NCBI GenBank assembly: GCA_036346355.1
Contig: CM070572.1
Location: 9,865,001 to 9,929,000, forward strand
DNA length: 64,000 nt
Direction: 5' to 3'
Source of the DNA: Rhipidocladum racemiflorum
Lineage: Eukaryota > Streptophyta > Magnoliopsida > Poales > Poaceae
Made by a program: the position numbers and the translations under genes. Numbering within the stretch: the stretch's first letter is position 1; every line of letters starts with the position of its first letter. Below the pieces are notes generated by a model, which had not been told where the DNA came from, made no database searches, and saw nothing but the letters and a program-made list of their open reading frames with translations. Below are positions 22,441-33,760 of the stretch, piece after piece.

Positions 22441-22601
22441 TTTGTATAAAATCTTCCTCCCTGAGTGTACCGTCCATCGACTTGCAACCGAAAAACCAAA
22501 CTTATCAACCATTGTATAAATGTTATCATCCATCAGTTTATGCAAGGCAGCTGGGTTTCGGCTAAGTCCCCCCTAGTTTGCAGCTTTTCTATCGACTCAA
22601 G

Positions 22602-22820
22602 CTAAGGGACCGGGACCGTGTACAGTGAGCGTCGGGTGCTGTAATCGCCCTTCACATAGTCGACGATCTCCAACTCAAATAACTCCCACACCGTCTTACA
22701 AACCCACACAACAAATCTCTTTGTCAATTGGTGGTTCGATATATTTAAGGCGCTATACCCATAGGCAAGAACTATTTCTGCTGTCATCTCCACAGAGCTG
22801 ACCAAAATTACTAACTCCAC
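22602..22820 (-). other. Unidentified 72-codon open frame on the minus strand
   Basis: An uninterrupted frame from ATG at 22820 to a stop at 22602 with balanced, protein-like composition (FVVWVCKTVWELFELEIVDY). It lies in a repeat whose other frames are broken and run on the opposite strand. I do not recognise the family. It may be a captured exon fragment or chance. Confidence 0.25.
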
Positions 22821-23573
22821 TAATAGTAGTTAGTTCTAGCAGTGATACTAACTTATCGGGCTATACTAACACAAGTCTAGTTAATATTTTCGGCGATGTA
22901 TTGGCTAAAGTGGACTTCTCCTCATAATCTCAAATATTCTTGAACTATTATTGATCAATTAATTTTCGCTTGTAGACCAATGCAGTCGCAAAGAAGCCAG
23001 CCAGGTCATCGGGCATTGGCCAATCGAGTAAGCGACCATGCCCTGATGTCAAATCAGCCCTGATAGGCTATTCGTCGGCTAACTTGGGGATTCAATCCCC
23101 GTCCCTTTCTGACTTGGAGAGGCAGCAGCCAAGTAAGATTCGGATAACCTTTATAATTTCGCCTATACTTACATCTTAATACTGACAAGCTGATTCTCCC
23201 CAGAAAAGAAACATGGACGCACATACAAGAGGACAATCCAAAGAGGCTACAGGCCAGTCCACTCAAGGGCAGTCCACTCATGAGCAACCAGCCGAGTGCT
23301 CCCCATGAATGTCGGCTGCAGGCTAGGTAAAAACACTTAATCTTACCCAACTCCCAGCATCAAATTGATCGGCTAACAAATTTTTACACCTTTGCAGTGT
23401 GCACTGTCGCCTCCACCTTCTACTCACGACGCTCCAGCCGACATCCTCCAAGAATCTGACTTCCCGACGCCTCCTTGTCAGCCGACACCCTAAGCGCAAA
23501 CCACCACAGCTACAGAGGCATTACGCGCGACTGCTCATCTCCGTCTTCAATCGTCGTGTTGCTCCTTTGCAGC

Positions 23574-23791
23574 TGTTAGACAACCTCGCTATCGAATAGT
23601 CCGGGGTTACCTAATAGATCTAAAGTGGAGAACAGACAGAGAGGGAGAGACACAGATATGAGGAGGAACTGCTCTGCTTTATTATGTTTTCTCTTGTATA
23701 CAATGGGGTGACCACTGCCTCCTATTTATAATCTACGGCTAGGGTTTCGGGAGAGTCCACATGGGCCACGATCGGGCCGAGTTTCCTAACA
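23574..23791 (-). repeat. 3' LTR of the copia element
   Basis: 218 bp, TGTTAGACAACCTCG to GTTTCCTAACA in plus orientation. The minus-strand polypurine tract follows directly at about 23793-23801. Confidence 0.92.
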
Positions 23792-24018
23792 CTCCCCCTT
23801 GGACTCATCACCGCAAGATGCATATGCCTCATCAAAACTCCAGAAAAACCCAATGGGAAAAAAACTTGGAGAAAGAGTACATAGCATACGCTTGTTGTGT
23901 TGCACGGATTGCCTCATCAAAAACCTTATGTAAGAAAATTTCAATGAAAAATTTACTAAGGAAAAGAGTACAATCCACCCAAACTTCAATGTTAATCTTC
24001 TAGATTCACGTTGGGTAC

Positions 24019-25095
24019 TCAAACTCCATATTCGAGATTTATGTAGGAGTATGTGAAAATTCTCCCCCCTGAAGTCTGCACTTCTCTAAGTCTCATCATC
24101 CCGATTCCTCTAACGCATCTCTCAAAGGAAGATGCCGGGAGTGACTTAGTGAATAAATCTGTGAGATTTTCACACGATTTAGTATGCAGTATCTTGACCT
24201 CATTCATCTTATGCATTTCATGAACACAAAAGAACTTGGGGTTGATATGCTTTGTGAGGTTACTTTTCACATATCCCATTTGTACTTGAGCAACACAACC
24301 TGCATTATCTTCATAGATGATAGTGGGGGTTTGTTCCATGTTCAAGCCACATGACTTCTAGATGTGGTGAACCATTCTTCAAAGCCATGCACATTCTCGG
24401 GAGGCTTCATACAAGGCAATGATTTCTGAGTGGTTTATCGACGTCGAGATAAGTGTCTGCTTAGACGACTTTCAAGAAATTGCTGTTCCACCACAAAGGA
24501 AAACATACCCGGTTTGTGACTTGCCAGTATGCGGGTCCGATAGGTACCCAACATCGGCATAGCCAACCAAATTCAATTCATTGTTTCTTCTATAGAACAA
24601 GCCGAGATCTTTGCTTCCTTGGAGGTAACGGAAGATGTCCTTCACCCCTTTCCAATGTCTTTTGGTGGGTTCTGCATTATACCGTGCTAGCAAATTCACG
24701 GCGAATGCAATGTCCGGCCTAGTGCTATTTGCAAGGTACATGAGCGCTTTAATTGCACTCAAATATAAGAATTCCGCTCTCAGGACTTCCTCCCCCTCTT
24801 CTCTAGGCCTGTATGGGTCTAGGTCTGCTTGAAGTGACCTTCCGACCATTGGGGTCTTTGCGGGGCGTGCCTTTTCAAAACCAAATCTCTCCAACACTTT
24901 CTGCGTGTAGGATGATTGGTGTACCAAGATTCCGTCTTGGACATGTTCAAGCTGCAAGCCTAAACAAAACTTGGTTTTACCCAAGTCTTTCATTTCAAAC
25001 TCAGACTTCAAGTATGAGCATGCTTCTTCAACTTCTTCATCCGTTCCAATGATGTTCAAGTCATCTACAATTCTACATAGACAGAGATTATACAA
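24019..25095 (-). pseudogene. Copia reverse transcriptase end and RNase H, with stops
   Basis: From 25095 to 24472 the frame gives DDLNIIGTDEEV, EFEMKDLGKTKFCLGL, YLSAIKALMYLANSTRPDIAFAVNLLARY and GYADVGYLSDPHTGKSQTGYVF, the RNase H catalytic stretch. From 24345 to 24019 it gives IIYEDNAGCVAQVQMGY and SCENLTDLFTKSLP, the end of RNase H. In-frame TGA and TAG codons separate the two halves at about 24350-24400. The sequence is closely related to the remnant at 850-1065. Confidence 0.9.
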
Positions 25096-25417
25096 AATCT
25101 ATTCGGGAATCGTTGTATAAACACACATGAACAATCTTCACTGTTCGTGTAGCCTTTTTTGCAGAGAAAGTTACTCAAGCGATTGTACCACATTCTTCCT
25201 GACTGCTTTAGTTCATACAATGATTTCTCCAATTTCACACTATAAAGGTTTCTGTTTGCTCTGTCTTCGTTCGGGATAGGGATACCTTCTGGTACTTTCA
25301 TGTATATCTCCGAATCCAAGTTTCCATACAAATATGCTGTGACAATATCTATTAGCTTCATTCTCAACTTCAAGTTGACTGGCATTGAGATCAAATATCT
25401 AAAGGTAATTCCTTCCA
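25065..25417 (-). pseudogene. Copia reverse transcriptase core, YVDD box broken by an 8-nt insertion
   Basis: MEGITFRYLISMPVNLKLRM, IVTAYLYGNLDSEIYMKVPEG, LEKSLYELKQSGRMWYNRL and CSCVFIQRF are typical copia reverse transcriptase blocks. The catalytic YVDD is interrupted: after the YV codons eight extra nucleotides (25067-25074 region) precede the DD codons, shifting the frame. The upstream part of the domain lies beyond the inserted LTR, at about 26320-26400. Confidence 0.88.
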
Positions 25418-25419
25418 TG

Positions 25420-26313
25420 ACCGATGACGAACATACATACCATGGGTATCCCCAACGGCCTAGGATGACGAATGGGCCGCTCCAAGCCCAACTCTGGCCA
25501 AAAACCAAGTGGGCCACCAAGGACGAATCGTCCCCGACCGAACTGATCAGGGGACGGATCCGATCCCTCCCGTGGGTCGGACACCCCGTAACGTCCGACC
25601 CACCCAAGGCACTCTCCGCCCGGCAACGGCACCAGACCATCACCGGTCATTTGCCACCTGCCCCACGGACACGACGACTCAGTGCGACCATGCGGGGGCA
25701 GGCGGCTCCTTCCCAAGGTGGCGAGGAGATTGCCAAAGTCAAGACACCAGTCTCATTGCCCAGATGTGCATAGCAGGAGGATACACCAGTCTCATCCCGA
25801 GGCAACGCCAGAGTCAAAACGTTGCGTTAGCGCCTGGCAGGCGCACGGAGGGTAGGTACGCCACTTCCCGACGAAACAGAAAACCATGTCGTTCGATGTG
25901 TCTACCGACCCAGCATGGGGCGAGCAGGCACCGGTCACTCGCTGGAGACCAGGACTCCCGGGCGTGGGACGCCCCATCCTCTCTTCCTCTTTTGGATTCC
26001 CATGTAACCTGCCCCCTCCGACTACATAATGGGGGGAGGACCCTTAGGGAAGGGGGACCTTTTTTACTTCTCCCAGGCAAAAACGACTCTTACGCAGACA
26101 TGAGGCGCTCCAGGCCAGCCCTTAACCCTCGCTTGTAACACCTTGCAGTCATCTGCACCAAAAAAGCAATACATATCCACCTCACGAACTGGAGTAGAGA
26201 CATTCAGCCCGAACCAGTATACATCATGGGCTCCCTAAGTCAGGCCATTCGAGGAGAGGGAACACGCGGCCCCTAGACTAAAAATCGTATTGCCGGTACC
26301 CAAAACACCGACA
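25420..26313 (+). mobile_element. Probable solo LTR inserted in the copia reverse transcriptase
   Basis: About 890 bp separate two halves of one reverse transcriptase frame (…YYPVV | MEGITF…). The right edge is AAAACACCGACA and the left edge TGACCGATGACG, like the TGTCGGTG...CACCGACA ends of grass gypsy LTRs. A TATA-like patch before a G-rich run (CTACATAATGGGGGGAGG near 26020) and a CTTGTAACACC...AGCAATAC stretch suggest a plus-oriented LTR. Target duplications are degraded, so boundaries are within a few bases. The superfamily is inferred. Confidence 0.65.
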
Positions 26314-26319
26314 ACTGGA

Positions 26320-27916
26320 TAATAGGTTTCTTCATAATCAACCCCAGGACGTTGAGTGAAACCTTGAGCGACGAGCCTTGCCTTGTACCTTACAACTTCA
26401 TTGTTTTCATTCCTCTTCCGAACAAAACACATTTGTGACCTACGGGGTTTATATGGGGAGGCGTGCGGCACACAGGCCCAAACACCTCTCTTTTGTTCAA
26501 AGAGACCAACTCTGCAGTGATTGCCTTCTTCCATTCTTCCCAATCGAGCCTTTTCTTACACTCTGCGAGAGATGCGGGCTCTGGATCATGATTAATGATC
26601 GTGACAATCTTCTGTACAAAGTATGCTTCAACATTGGCTGTTGCTCTATTCATCAATTCTCCTGTTATTACACAATTTATAGCTATTTCGTCATGGGGTG
26701 CTTCATGCACTTCTACTTGCTCTTCTCTGCTATTTCCCATTTCAAGAGCAAGTTCCTTTAGTTTTTCTCCGCCAATATGTGCGCACACATTATTTCCGGC
26801 GGTATCTTCCAATGGAAGATTCAGATTTGGAATTGCCTTTTCCACAGGCTTCTTTCCAGTGCCAGGTCTCAACTGGCTCCCCTTCTTGCTTTGGGGCATT
26901 TTCGTGATTGGCTGTGGTAAGTCCTCTTGCCCAGTTTTTCCCAGACGTCTCCGGGTACTTTGGGTTTGAGAAGCCAGTTTTCCTGTTCTTTTTCTTTGAG
27001 GCCTCTGAACAGGATGAGGGATACCTTCTGCTTTCTTTGGTATTTCCACCCTCTTTGGTGCATTTCTTGCGGGTACATGCGACTTAACCACGCTCTTCAG
27101 ATCACAAAAATGATCAGGCAGTTCATTTGCTAGATTCTGCAAATCAATTAGCTTCAAGACTTCTTGATTTGCTTCATTAGTGCGAGGGTCATGCGCGGGG
27201 ATCCCAGTGGAATGCCATATTATTTTCCGGTATTTTTCATCCAATAGTTGATTCTCTCCCCCTAATGATGGGAAACGGTCCTCGTCAAAGATGCAATTAG
27301 CAAATCGGGTTGTATGCAAGTCTCCAGTCATGGGTTCGAAATACCTGATTATTGATGCACTCTCATAACCAACGTATATCTCAGACTTGCGGAGAGGGCC
27401 CATTGCAGTCCGTTGTGGGGGTGGTATAGGTACATATACCATACAACCAAAATTTCTAAGATAGGAAATCTTCGGGATGACCCCTTGCACTAATTGCATA
27501 TGTGAATGGATGTTGTAGGCCGATGGTCCAAAATTGATAAGTGCTGCTGCGTGCAGGACTAGGTGCCCCCAACATGTGTTGGGCAAGTTACAACTCTGCA
27601 AGAGCGGTCGGGCTATGAATTTAATCCTCTTTATGAGTGCTTCAGCTAGTCCATTCTGCGTATGGACATGCGGTACAGAATGCTCAACAGTTATTCCAGT
27701 CGCTGTGCAATAATCATCAAATGCCTTGGAAGTAAATTCGCCGGCATTGTCCATTCGAATGGGCTTCACGCGATGATCAGGAAAAGCATTCTTAATTCTG
27801 ATGATCTGCGAGATCATCTTTGCGAATGCATTATTCCTTGTTGAAAGCAAACATACATGCGACCATTTCGAGGAAGCATCAATGAGCACCATGAAGTATC
27901 GAAGCGGCCCTGACAA
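26320..27916 (-). pseudogene. Copia integrase and linker, start of reverse transcriptase
   Basis: A 500-codon open frame. It opens with GPLRYFMVLIDASSKWSHV and has RMDNAGEFTSKAFDDYC (second catalytic Asp) and VPHVHTQNGLAEAL (catalytic Glu), so the D-D-E set is visible. The copia-specific LRNFGCMVYVPIPPPQ and KSEIYVGYESASIIRYFEP stretches follow, then a Pro/Lys-rich linker. It ends in CKKRLDWEEWKKAITAEL and, in another frame, VRYKARLVAQGFTQRPGVDYEETY at 26330-26400, the reverse transcriptase start. Upstream an in-frame TAG lies near 27945. The ORF alone is long enough for a false gene call. Confidence 0.92.
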
Positions 27917-28073
27917 GGGCTGAATTGAGCCACAAATATGCTCCTAAATGCGTTTCAGGAATGCAGGGATTTCATTTTGCACTTTCATAACAGAGAGTCT
28001 TGTTATTAATTTCCCGGTGGCACATGCATAGCATACAAAATCTTCATGGTTCGGAAAGTTTTTAACATTAATG

Positions 28074-28300
28074 CTAAGACCTTGTGAGGTTGTTAACTAT
28101 GTTTCTCATCATTCTAAGACCAGGATGACCTAATCTACAATGACATAAAGAAATCAATTCAAAGCTTCTAAAGACAGTCTTCAAAGAAGTATACACTGTG
28201 GGTGCATTGATTTTCGTATAATACAATCCATATTCATATGAGGAACATTTTTCTAATACCGCGTGCTTCACAATGCACAAATGCTCTTTGCCATTTTCTT
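28074..28300 (-). pseudogene. Copia gag-pre-integrase domain
   Basis: The frame ends LCHCRLGHPGLRMMRNIV, the typical H...RLGHPG zinc-binding-type pre-integrase motif that sits just before integrase in copia polyproteins. Separated from 27916 by frame breaks. Confidence 0.85.
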
Positions 28301-28559
28301 CATTGGTTTTTACATGAAACCCATTGGCGCGGATATCTTTGAAACTTAAGAGAGTGCGTGTTGATTCAGGGTATAAAAGGGTTTCTTCAATTACTAAAGT
28401 TGTACTATTGGCAATATAATTGTGGCTCTTCCGAAGCCTATTATATGCGTATCGCTTCCTGCAATTGTCGTAATCCTTTCAGCGTTCTTTGTGATCGTCT
28501 GGAAGTATTTTGACTCTCTTAAGATAGTATTTGTTGTGCCACTATCAACAATGCATATT

Positions 28560-28990
28560 TCCTCCATTGGGCGTTACACGATTTCTAGATGAAAAGAAAT
28601 ATAATTCTAATCAGACAGTGGCAAAGTAATTCAAATATTGCTTGCAAATATAGAATACTGGAATAAAGAATAAATTGTAATTCTATTCATGAGAAAAAAT
28701 GTATGCCCTTCTAGAGCTTACAATTCATTATTCAAAATTAACTAACAACTACTGTTCTGTAGTCCGCAAACATCAGGCGAACCCGATCTTGCTGTGCTTG
28801 GAGCAAGATGGTGTACTTGAGCTTCTCGAATCGCTTCTGAAGTGCAGTTCATAACTCAAGTGCACTCACCTCAGCCATATATTTATTCTTCAGAGTGGCT
28901 GAAAGTGATGCCTGAGTAAAATGGAAAAATTTGATCGTTTTGCTCGGTAGTAGGTTGCGCATCCTTCGAGGACCCTAAGCCGGTAGTAGC
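28560..28990 (-). pseudogene. Copia gag remnant
   Basis: On the minus strand between about 28990 and 28740, broken frames read LKNKYMAEVSALEL and QKRFEKLKYTILLQAQQDRVRL, like the central gag (UBN2-type) helical region of plant copia elements. The position, between leader and pre-integrase, fits. Frame breaks are evident. Confidence 0.6.
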
Positions 28991-29276
28991 TTGGAGAATC
29001 TTGCTCGCAAGCATTATCTTCGCATTTGATGCCTATGTGAGATAGTTCTGACCATGCAGGGCCAATTATTCAACTCACGATTCACAATTTCAAACATCTA
29101 CATGTTTACAAAATTTTATCATTATATTACTGCGTGTAATCTAATAAAAGAGTGGTTGCAAAATTCATAAAATGCATAATTAAATTTTTATGAATTTCCA
29201 GCAAACTAAAGAAGGCAATAAATACAAAATTCACACATACAAGATTCATAAAGTTTCATAAAGTTTCATAAATACA

Positions 29277-29480
29277 GCTTCGTGCAAGTATATGATCGGC
29301 TTCGTGCATGCGATCAGATTCTTGTGCGTGATCGGCTTTATGTATGCGATCGGATTCATGCGCACGATCGACTTCGAGCAACCGATTTCATATGCGCGAT
29401 CGGCTTCATGTGATCGGATTCATGCGCACGATCGGCTTCGTGCGATCAGACTCATGCATGTGATGCGGTCAGTTCCATGA
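29277..29480. repeat. Degenerate tandem GATCGGCTTCGTGCATGC repeat in the copia leader
   Basis: About ten imperfect units of 18-24 bp alternate GATCGGCTTCGTGC and GATCGGATTCATGCGCAC. A related GCTTCGTGCCA motif recurs three times at 32815-32905. Its place between gag and 5' LTR suggests an untranslated leader repeat. Confidence 0.7.
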
Positions 29481-29931
29481 GCGGCGGCCTTCCTAGTGCG
29501 GCGGTGACCGCTTCGTACGGCGTGCTTCATGTATATATTAGAGAAAGGAAAAAACTCAAATAAACGTGAAGCAATAATTGCAAAAGCACATAAATATTCA
29601 TAAATTATTCATAAATACTGGAAGAAAATGCTAGAAAAATTAAACCAAATCCAAATAATTTTTATGAAATTTTCTAGCATTTTTTTCATAATTTTCATGG
29701 ACAGTAAAAGATTATATCTACGTCCGAGTCTACAATCTTGCACTGCGACATTCGCATCGCTTGTTTTTTTTCTTTTATATCGATCTAAGATCAGGCAAAG
29801 TTCATATCTCATACGACCAAAGTTCTGATTTATACACACCATATACCAAACGAATCATGTGCTAGATCCAACACCACGTGACTTCGCCATGACAAAATCT
29901 AAACCACCCGCGTGAACAATAATAAGAGGAT

Positions 29932-32530
29932 TGTGAAACAACCCTAAAAATTCAAAATGAATTTAATTTGTTTCTTCATTTGCTTTTCTTTTGAATTTGA
30001 AATTGGAAATCGGAGTTGGAATTCGTTTACCTGTTTGGGCCAAATTCCTTTGCATTTGGGCCGTTCGCCCTGTTTGTTTCCGGCCCATGCGCCACCCCGG
30101 CCAGCGCTCTTTGTCGATGACCGCCGGCGCGCTTGCGTGCATGCGCTGTAGCCGCGTTGTCTTTCGCCGCTGCGCCGCCGCCTCGCGCCCACACACCTCC
30201 GCTCGAGCCGCCCGTCGCCGAGTGGACGCGCCGCGCCCGCCAGACGCCGATCCGCCGCGCTCACGCTGTCGCGCCGTCTCGCCCTGGCTATAAAAGTCGG
30301 TCTCCACCTCCATTCCCAACTCGCCCCGCTCCCTTAGCCTCGCCGGTGAGCTCCCTCCTCGCCTCCGTTGTCCCCTTCGGCTCCGGCCAGCCGTGCAGCA
30401 GCGCCGTCGAACCCGCCGCCACCCACTGACCCGCGCTAACTCCTAGCCACGGCCGGACCAGGCCTCACTAGGCCATGCGGCCTAGCCTCACCCACCGCTC
30501 GGCCTCCCCCCCATCGCGCGCAATGGGCCGGCCCGTTACGGCCTCGCCCCGCATAGCTGTTGGGCCCATTAAGCCCCCGAAGCTAGCCCAATTACTGTTT
30601 AAACAGTAATTCATTTTTTTGGATTTTTAATATATATTATTAATCCGAAAATTCGTTTTAAATTCTAGGAAAAGCTCGAAAAAACCCCGAAAAATTTTCG
30701 GAAATCCCAGAGACACACCAAATACATATTTCGAACTGTTTCGCGCCACTGAGTACAAAAATGCCCTCCGCTCTACAATCCGAAACTCCAAAAATTTCCA
30801 AATTGCCCTCAGTTATCTCCCGGCTCGGTTTTCGATTTCTGTTTCAATTTTCGTTTTCGTTTTCAGTTGTTGTTTTTCGTTTATTTATGTTTATTCGCCT
30901 CTTCCGTGCTAGATTCGACCGTTGAGCAGCCACAGGAGTAGGAGCAGTACCCGAAGCAGGATCTGGACCAGACGGACGCTGGGAACAACTACTTCCTCTA
31001 CGACTCAGCCGATCCAGCCGCCGAGCAAGGCAAGCCATACACCATTGATCATGTTGAACCTATTCATGCCATGTTATACTTAGTAATTATTTTATATCGC
31101 ATTATTTTACTGTATGTTGAAATATTGAAAACCGTTATTTTAGAATGACATGATACCTATATAATGCCAAATTGCTCATGGAACTTCCTTGAAAAATATT
31201 GAATCATTTAAATCCTTTATAACCCTAGATGATAACTTATGACATGTTAAGTTAATTACTATTACTCCTGTTAGTTAGTTCAAATGCTTTTAAAATAGAA
31301 ATAAAATGATGTCGAGCCGCTAGTTCGGATATTTGTAAAAGTGCTACAGTCAGGGGGACAATATTGGGCTATCCACGAGGTGGAATTGAGTCCGATCCCC
31401 AGCTGATGATTAATGTCATGGTTGGAATGGTGGCTGGTACAATTGGTACCAGATGGGCTTGTGAATGCTTTTAAGACTTAATCTGTGGCAATATAAGGAT
31501 GGAACCCCCTTGAGCAAAGTAAATAACTTAGGTTCCCGCTCAACCGCAAGTCGGACTGGTCAGTGGGCGAGTCTTCAACATAGCTCACTAAATTAGTCAT
31601 TTCCTGAAAAAATTAATAAACTGGTGGTACTATTCTCCGTGGAGAATAGGGATCGGCATCCCTAGTAGGGGAGTATACCGAAGGGGTGGAACGGAAATGG
31701 ACCGTAGTGTCATTTGCCGGTTCTCACAGCGGTAGGTGCTAGTTGAAACAAATTGGGTTCCAAAATAGCGTTCAGGCCTACGGTAAATAACTGAATCTAG
31801 AAATGATTTAATGAAATGTTGTGATAATCTCGGCCCGACCGCATGCATTTAAGTTGCATACATTGGCATTAACGGTCGTAGATATCTTGTGGATAAAGCT
31901 GAGCACCTCTGCAGAGTAAATCAAATGGTAATCGATTATGCCGTGCTTCCTGTAAATGAAGTTAAGTTTGAACTGGGGTGATTACCTGTAACCTAGCTCA
32001 AGTAATGTGTTGGAATTTTGAATAAATTGGTTAATGTTGTTGTTGAACTTGGAAAGCGCCCCCCCTTTATTTACTTAATTATGGTTTGTGCTTCAAATGT
32101 AAAATGAGTTAGAAAATAAAACTGCATCCAGATACTTAAACCCTATTGCCTTCCTTTGTTATCCCTTACATATAGTATTCAGTAAAATCCTCGTACGACT
32201 TGTTGAGTACTCCCTTACTCACCCTTGCAACCCACAACCTTTCAGAGTTCGAAGAAGCTGGAGCATATCAAGAAGTCGTAGATGGCGATCTCATTTGGTT
32301 TTAGGTCTTGTCTTTCGCTCAGGCCCTGACTGTAGAGTACTTTTGGTATTGTAACCTATTGAAGCTTATGACGCTTCCCTTTGTAAAAACTTCGGCCGCT
32401 AGGCCTTATGTTTAATAAAAAGAGTTGAACTGTTTTTGCTGGGTAAAGTACTCTTGTTTTGTCCAACAGTTAATCTTCCTGGGTAACTGTTGTGAGTTCT
32501 GACTTGCCCCTAAAAAGGCGGTCTGTCACA
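29932..32530 (+). mobile_element. Long LTR-like insertion (2.6 kb), probable gypsy-type solo LTR
   Basis: Starts TGTGAAACAACCC and ends GTCTGTCACA, like the TGTGACAACCC...TGTCACA ends of long grass gypsy LTRs. A TATAAAAG box lies at 30289-30296 after GC-rich U3-like DNA, and AATAAAAAG near 32411 could be a polyadenylation signal. Flanking pentamers GGATT (29928-29932) and AGATT (32530-32534) match at 4 of 5 if the terminal T and A are counted as target. It has no coding domain. It interrupts the leader of the copia element. Internal inverted TG/CA ends favour an LTR over a host gene fragment. Confidence 0.6.
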
Positions 32531-33019
32531 GATTGGATCGAGAGGGGACAGCAAGGAGTCTGACCTGGGCCTCGTACTCCTCGACATACTGCTTGGCGCG
32601 GGCAAAGATGAGCCTGCGGCTCTCTACAGCCTTCTTCTTCTCGGCCACGGCCTTCTGTTTCTTCTCATTGGCCCACTCGCGCATCACGCGGCGTTCGGCG
32701 GCACGTCGCGCTTCATGCGGCGGTCTTGGCGGTGCTTCGTGGCGGCGGCGGTGGTCGGCACGACCTTCGTGGCGGCGGTCGGTCGGCCGGCCAATCGGCG
32801 GCCGTGACGTGGGCTCGATCACAATGGCTTCGTGCCAAATTGTATCTTCGTGTACTGTGATTCTTGTACCGTAGCTTCATGCCACGTGACTTCGTGCCAC
32901 CGTACAATGCTGCGTAGATTAGATGCAAAATACAAACGCGTGATTCGAATTCAATCTTCCGTTTCTCACCTTTCTCACCTTTCAATCTATTCGTCGGGTA
33001 GAGCTTCGTGCTGATAATG

Positions 33020-33234
33020 TGTTAGACAACCTCGCTATCGAATAGTCCGGGGTTGCCTAATAGCTCTAAAGTGGAGAACAGACAGAGGGAGAGAGGCACA
33101 TATATGAGGAACTGCTCTGCTTTATTATGCTTTCTCTTGTATACAATAGGGTGACCTCCTGCCTCCTATTTATAACCTACAGCTAGGGTTTTGGGAGAGT
33201 CCACATGGGCCACGATAGGCCGAGTTTCCTAACA
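33020..33234 (-). repeat. 5' LTR of the copia element
   Basis: 215 bp, clearly homologous to 23574-23791. The adjacent internal sequence at 33000-33019 reads on the minus strand as a primer-binding-site-like TTATCAGCACGAAGC. Confidence 0.92.
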
Positions 33235-33760
33235 GCATCTTCCCATTTTTCACCAAATCGGATATAAGTTTATCGGACCAATTGATTGTATCTCGGATCA
33301 GTATCCGATGAGAATACATATTGCTATGATAGTATTGTTCATATCTATGTATCGGTTAGGCTATCATCTAGCATATGTAGATGTACCTTCTTTACTAGTA
33401 TGTTATGTATCCATGGAATATTTAATGACCACCAGTAATCTTATCGTAGACGCAATATTTAGTTTTATATTTTTATTGCGTAACTATGAAATTAAATTAT
33501 CGCTAGGCTATGTTAATTTTCCAACAGCGACCACCTAGCTAACAGGTTCCGGAGAGGGTATCGATCTCACAACACGGCCGGGGAGAGGATGTTCTTGCAG
33601 AATCCATGTAATCCTTAGTATCCTCTACATTGTCATGTTGTCGACCGATCAAAACTACAACCGTACAACATCTATGTTACATGAAATTTATCACTCGGAA
33701 GGGAGCTCAGACTGTGTTCAAAAGGAGCCATGCAAAATTGCAGGCAGATTAGAAGAAAAT
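33235..33760. other. Flanking repeat DNA, possible continuation of the PMD-bearing repeat
   Basis: Sequence after the copia target site (AAATCGGATATAAG, TATCGGACC, GGATCAGTATCCGATG) has the same TCGG/CCGAT flavour as the left flank, so the copia element probably split one older repeat. No gene is seen. Confidence 0.35.

Larger units (their letters stand above)
16920..23573. repeat. Nested repetitive region carrying a plant-mobile-domain pseudogene
   Basis: The outer repeat shows repeated GCCGAT/ATCGGC-type words (for example at 17041-17095, 20330-20400 and 22990-23100). It is interrupted from about 17095 to 20285 by a different element starting near CTAGAGGGGAGTGAATAGG. Similar words (ATCTAAACAGCTA at about 17059 and GTCTAAACAGCTA at about 20297) occur on both sides of the interruption. 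The outer repeat is then cut by the copia element at 23574 and may resume at 33235 (CCAAATCGGATATAAG). I could not identify LTRs for it. Confidence 0.5.
23574..33234 (-). mobile_element. Near full-length Ty1/copia retrotransposon, inactivated and nested
   Basis: Bounded by related LTRs at 23574-23791 and 33020-33234 that begin TGTTAG and end CTAACA. The flanking 5-mers GCAGC (23569-23573) and GCATC (33235-33239) differ at one base. Read on the minus strand the order is LTR, leader, gag remnant, integrase, reverse transcriptase, RNase H, polypurine tract, LTR. Integrase before reverse transcriptase defines copia. The polypurine tract AAGGGGGAG abuts the 3' LTR, and a primer-binding-like CATTATCAGCACGAAGC abuts the 5' LTR. 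The two LTRs differ at roughly a dozen positions, so it is not recent. It carries a probable solo LTR (25.42-26.31 kb) and a 2.6-kb LTR-like block (29.93-32.53 kb). Confidence 0.93.

Noticed and set aside
25509..26138. 209-codon plus-strand frame
   Set aside because: It lies wholly inside the probable LTR that splits the copia reverse transcriptase and has no recognisable domain.
29944..30429. Overlapping frames on both strands near 30 kb
   Set aside because: They are in the GC-rich start of the long LTR-like block and look like composition artefacts.
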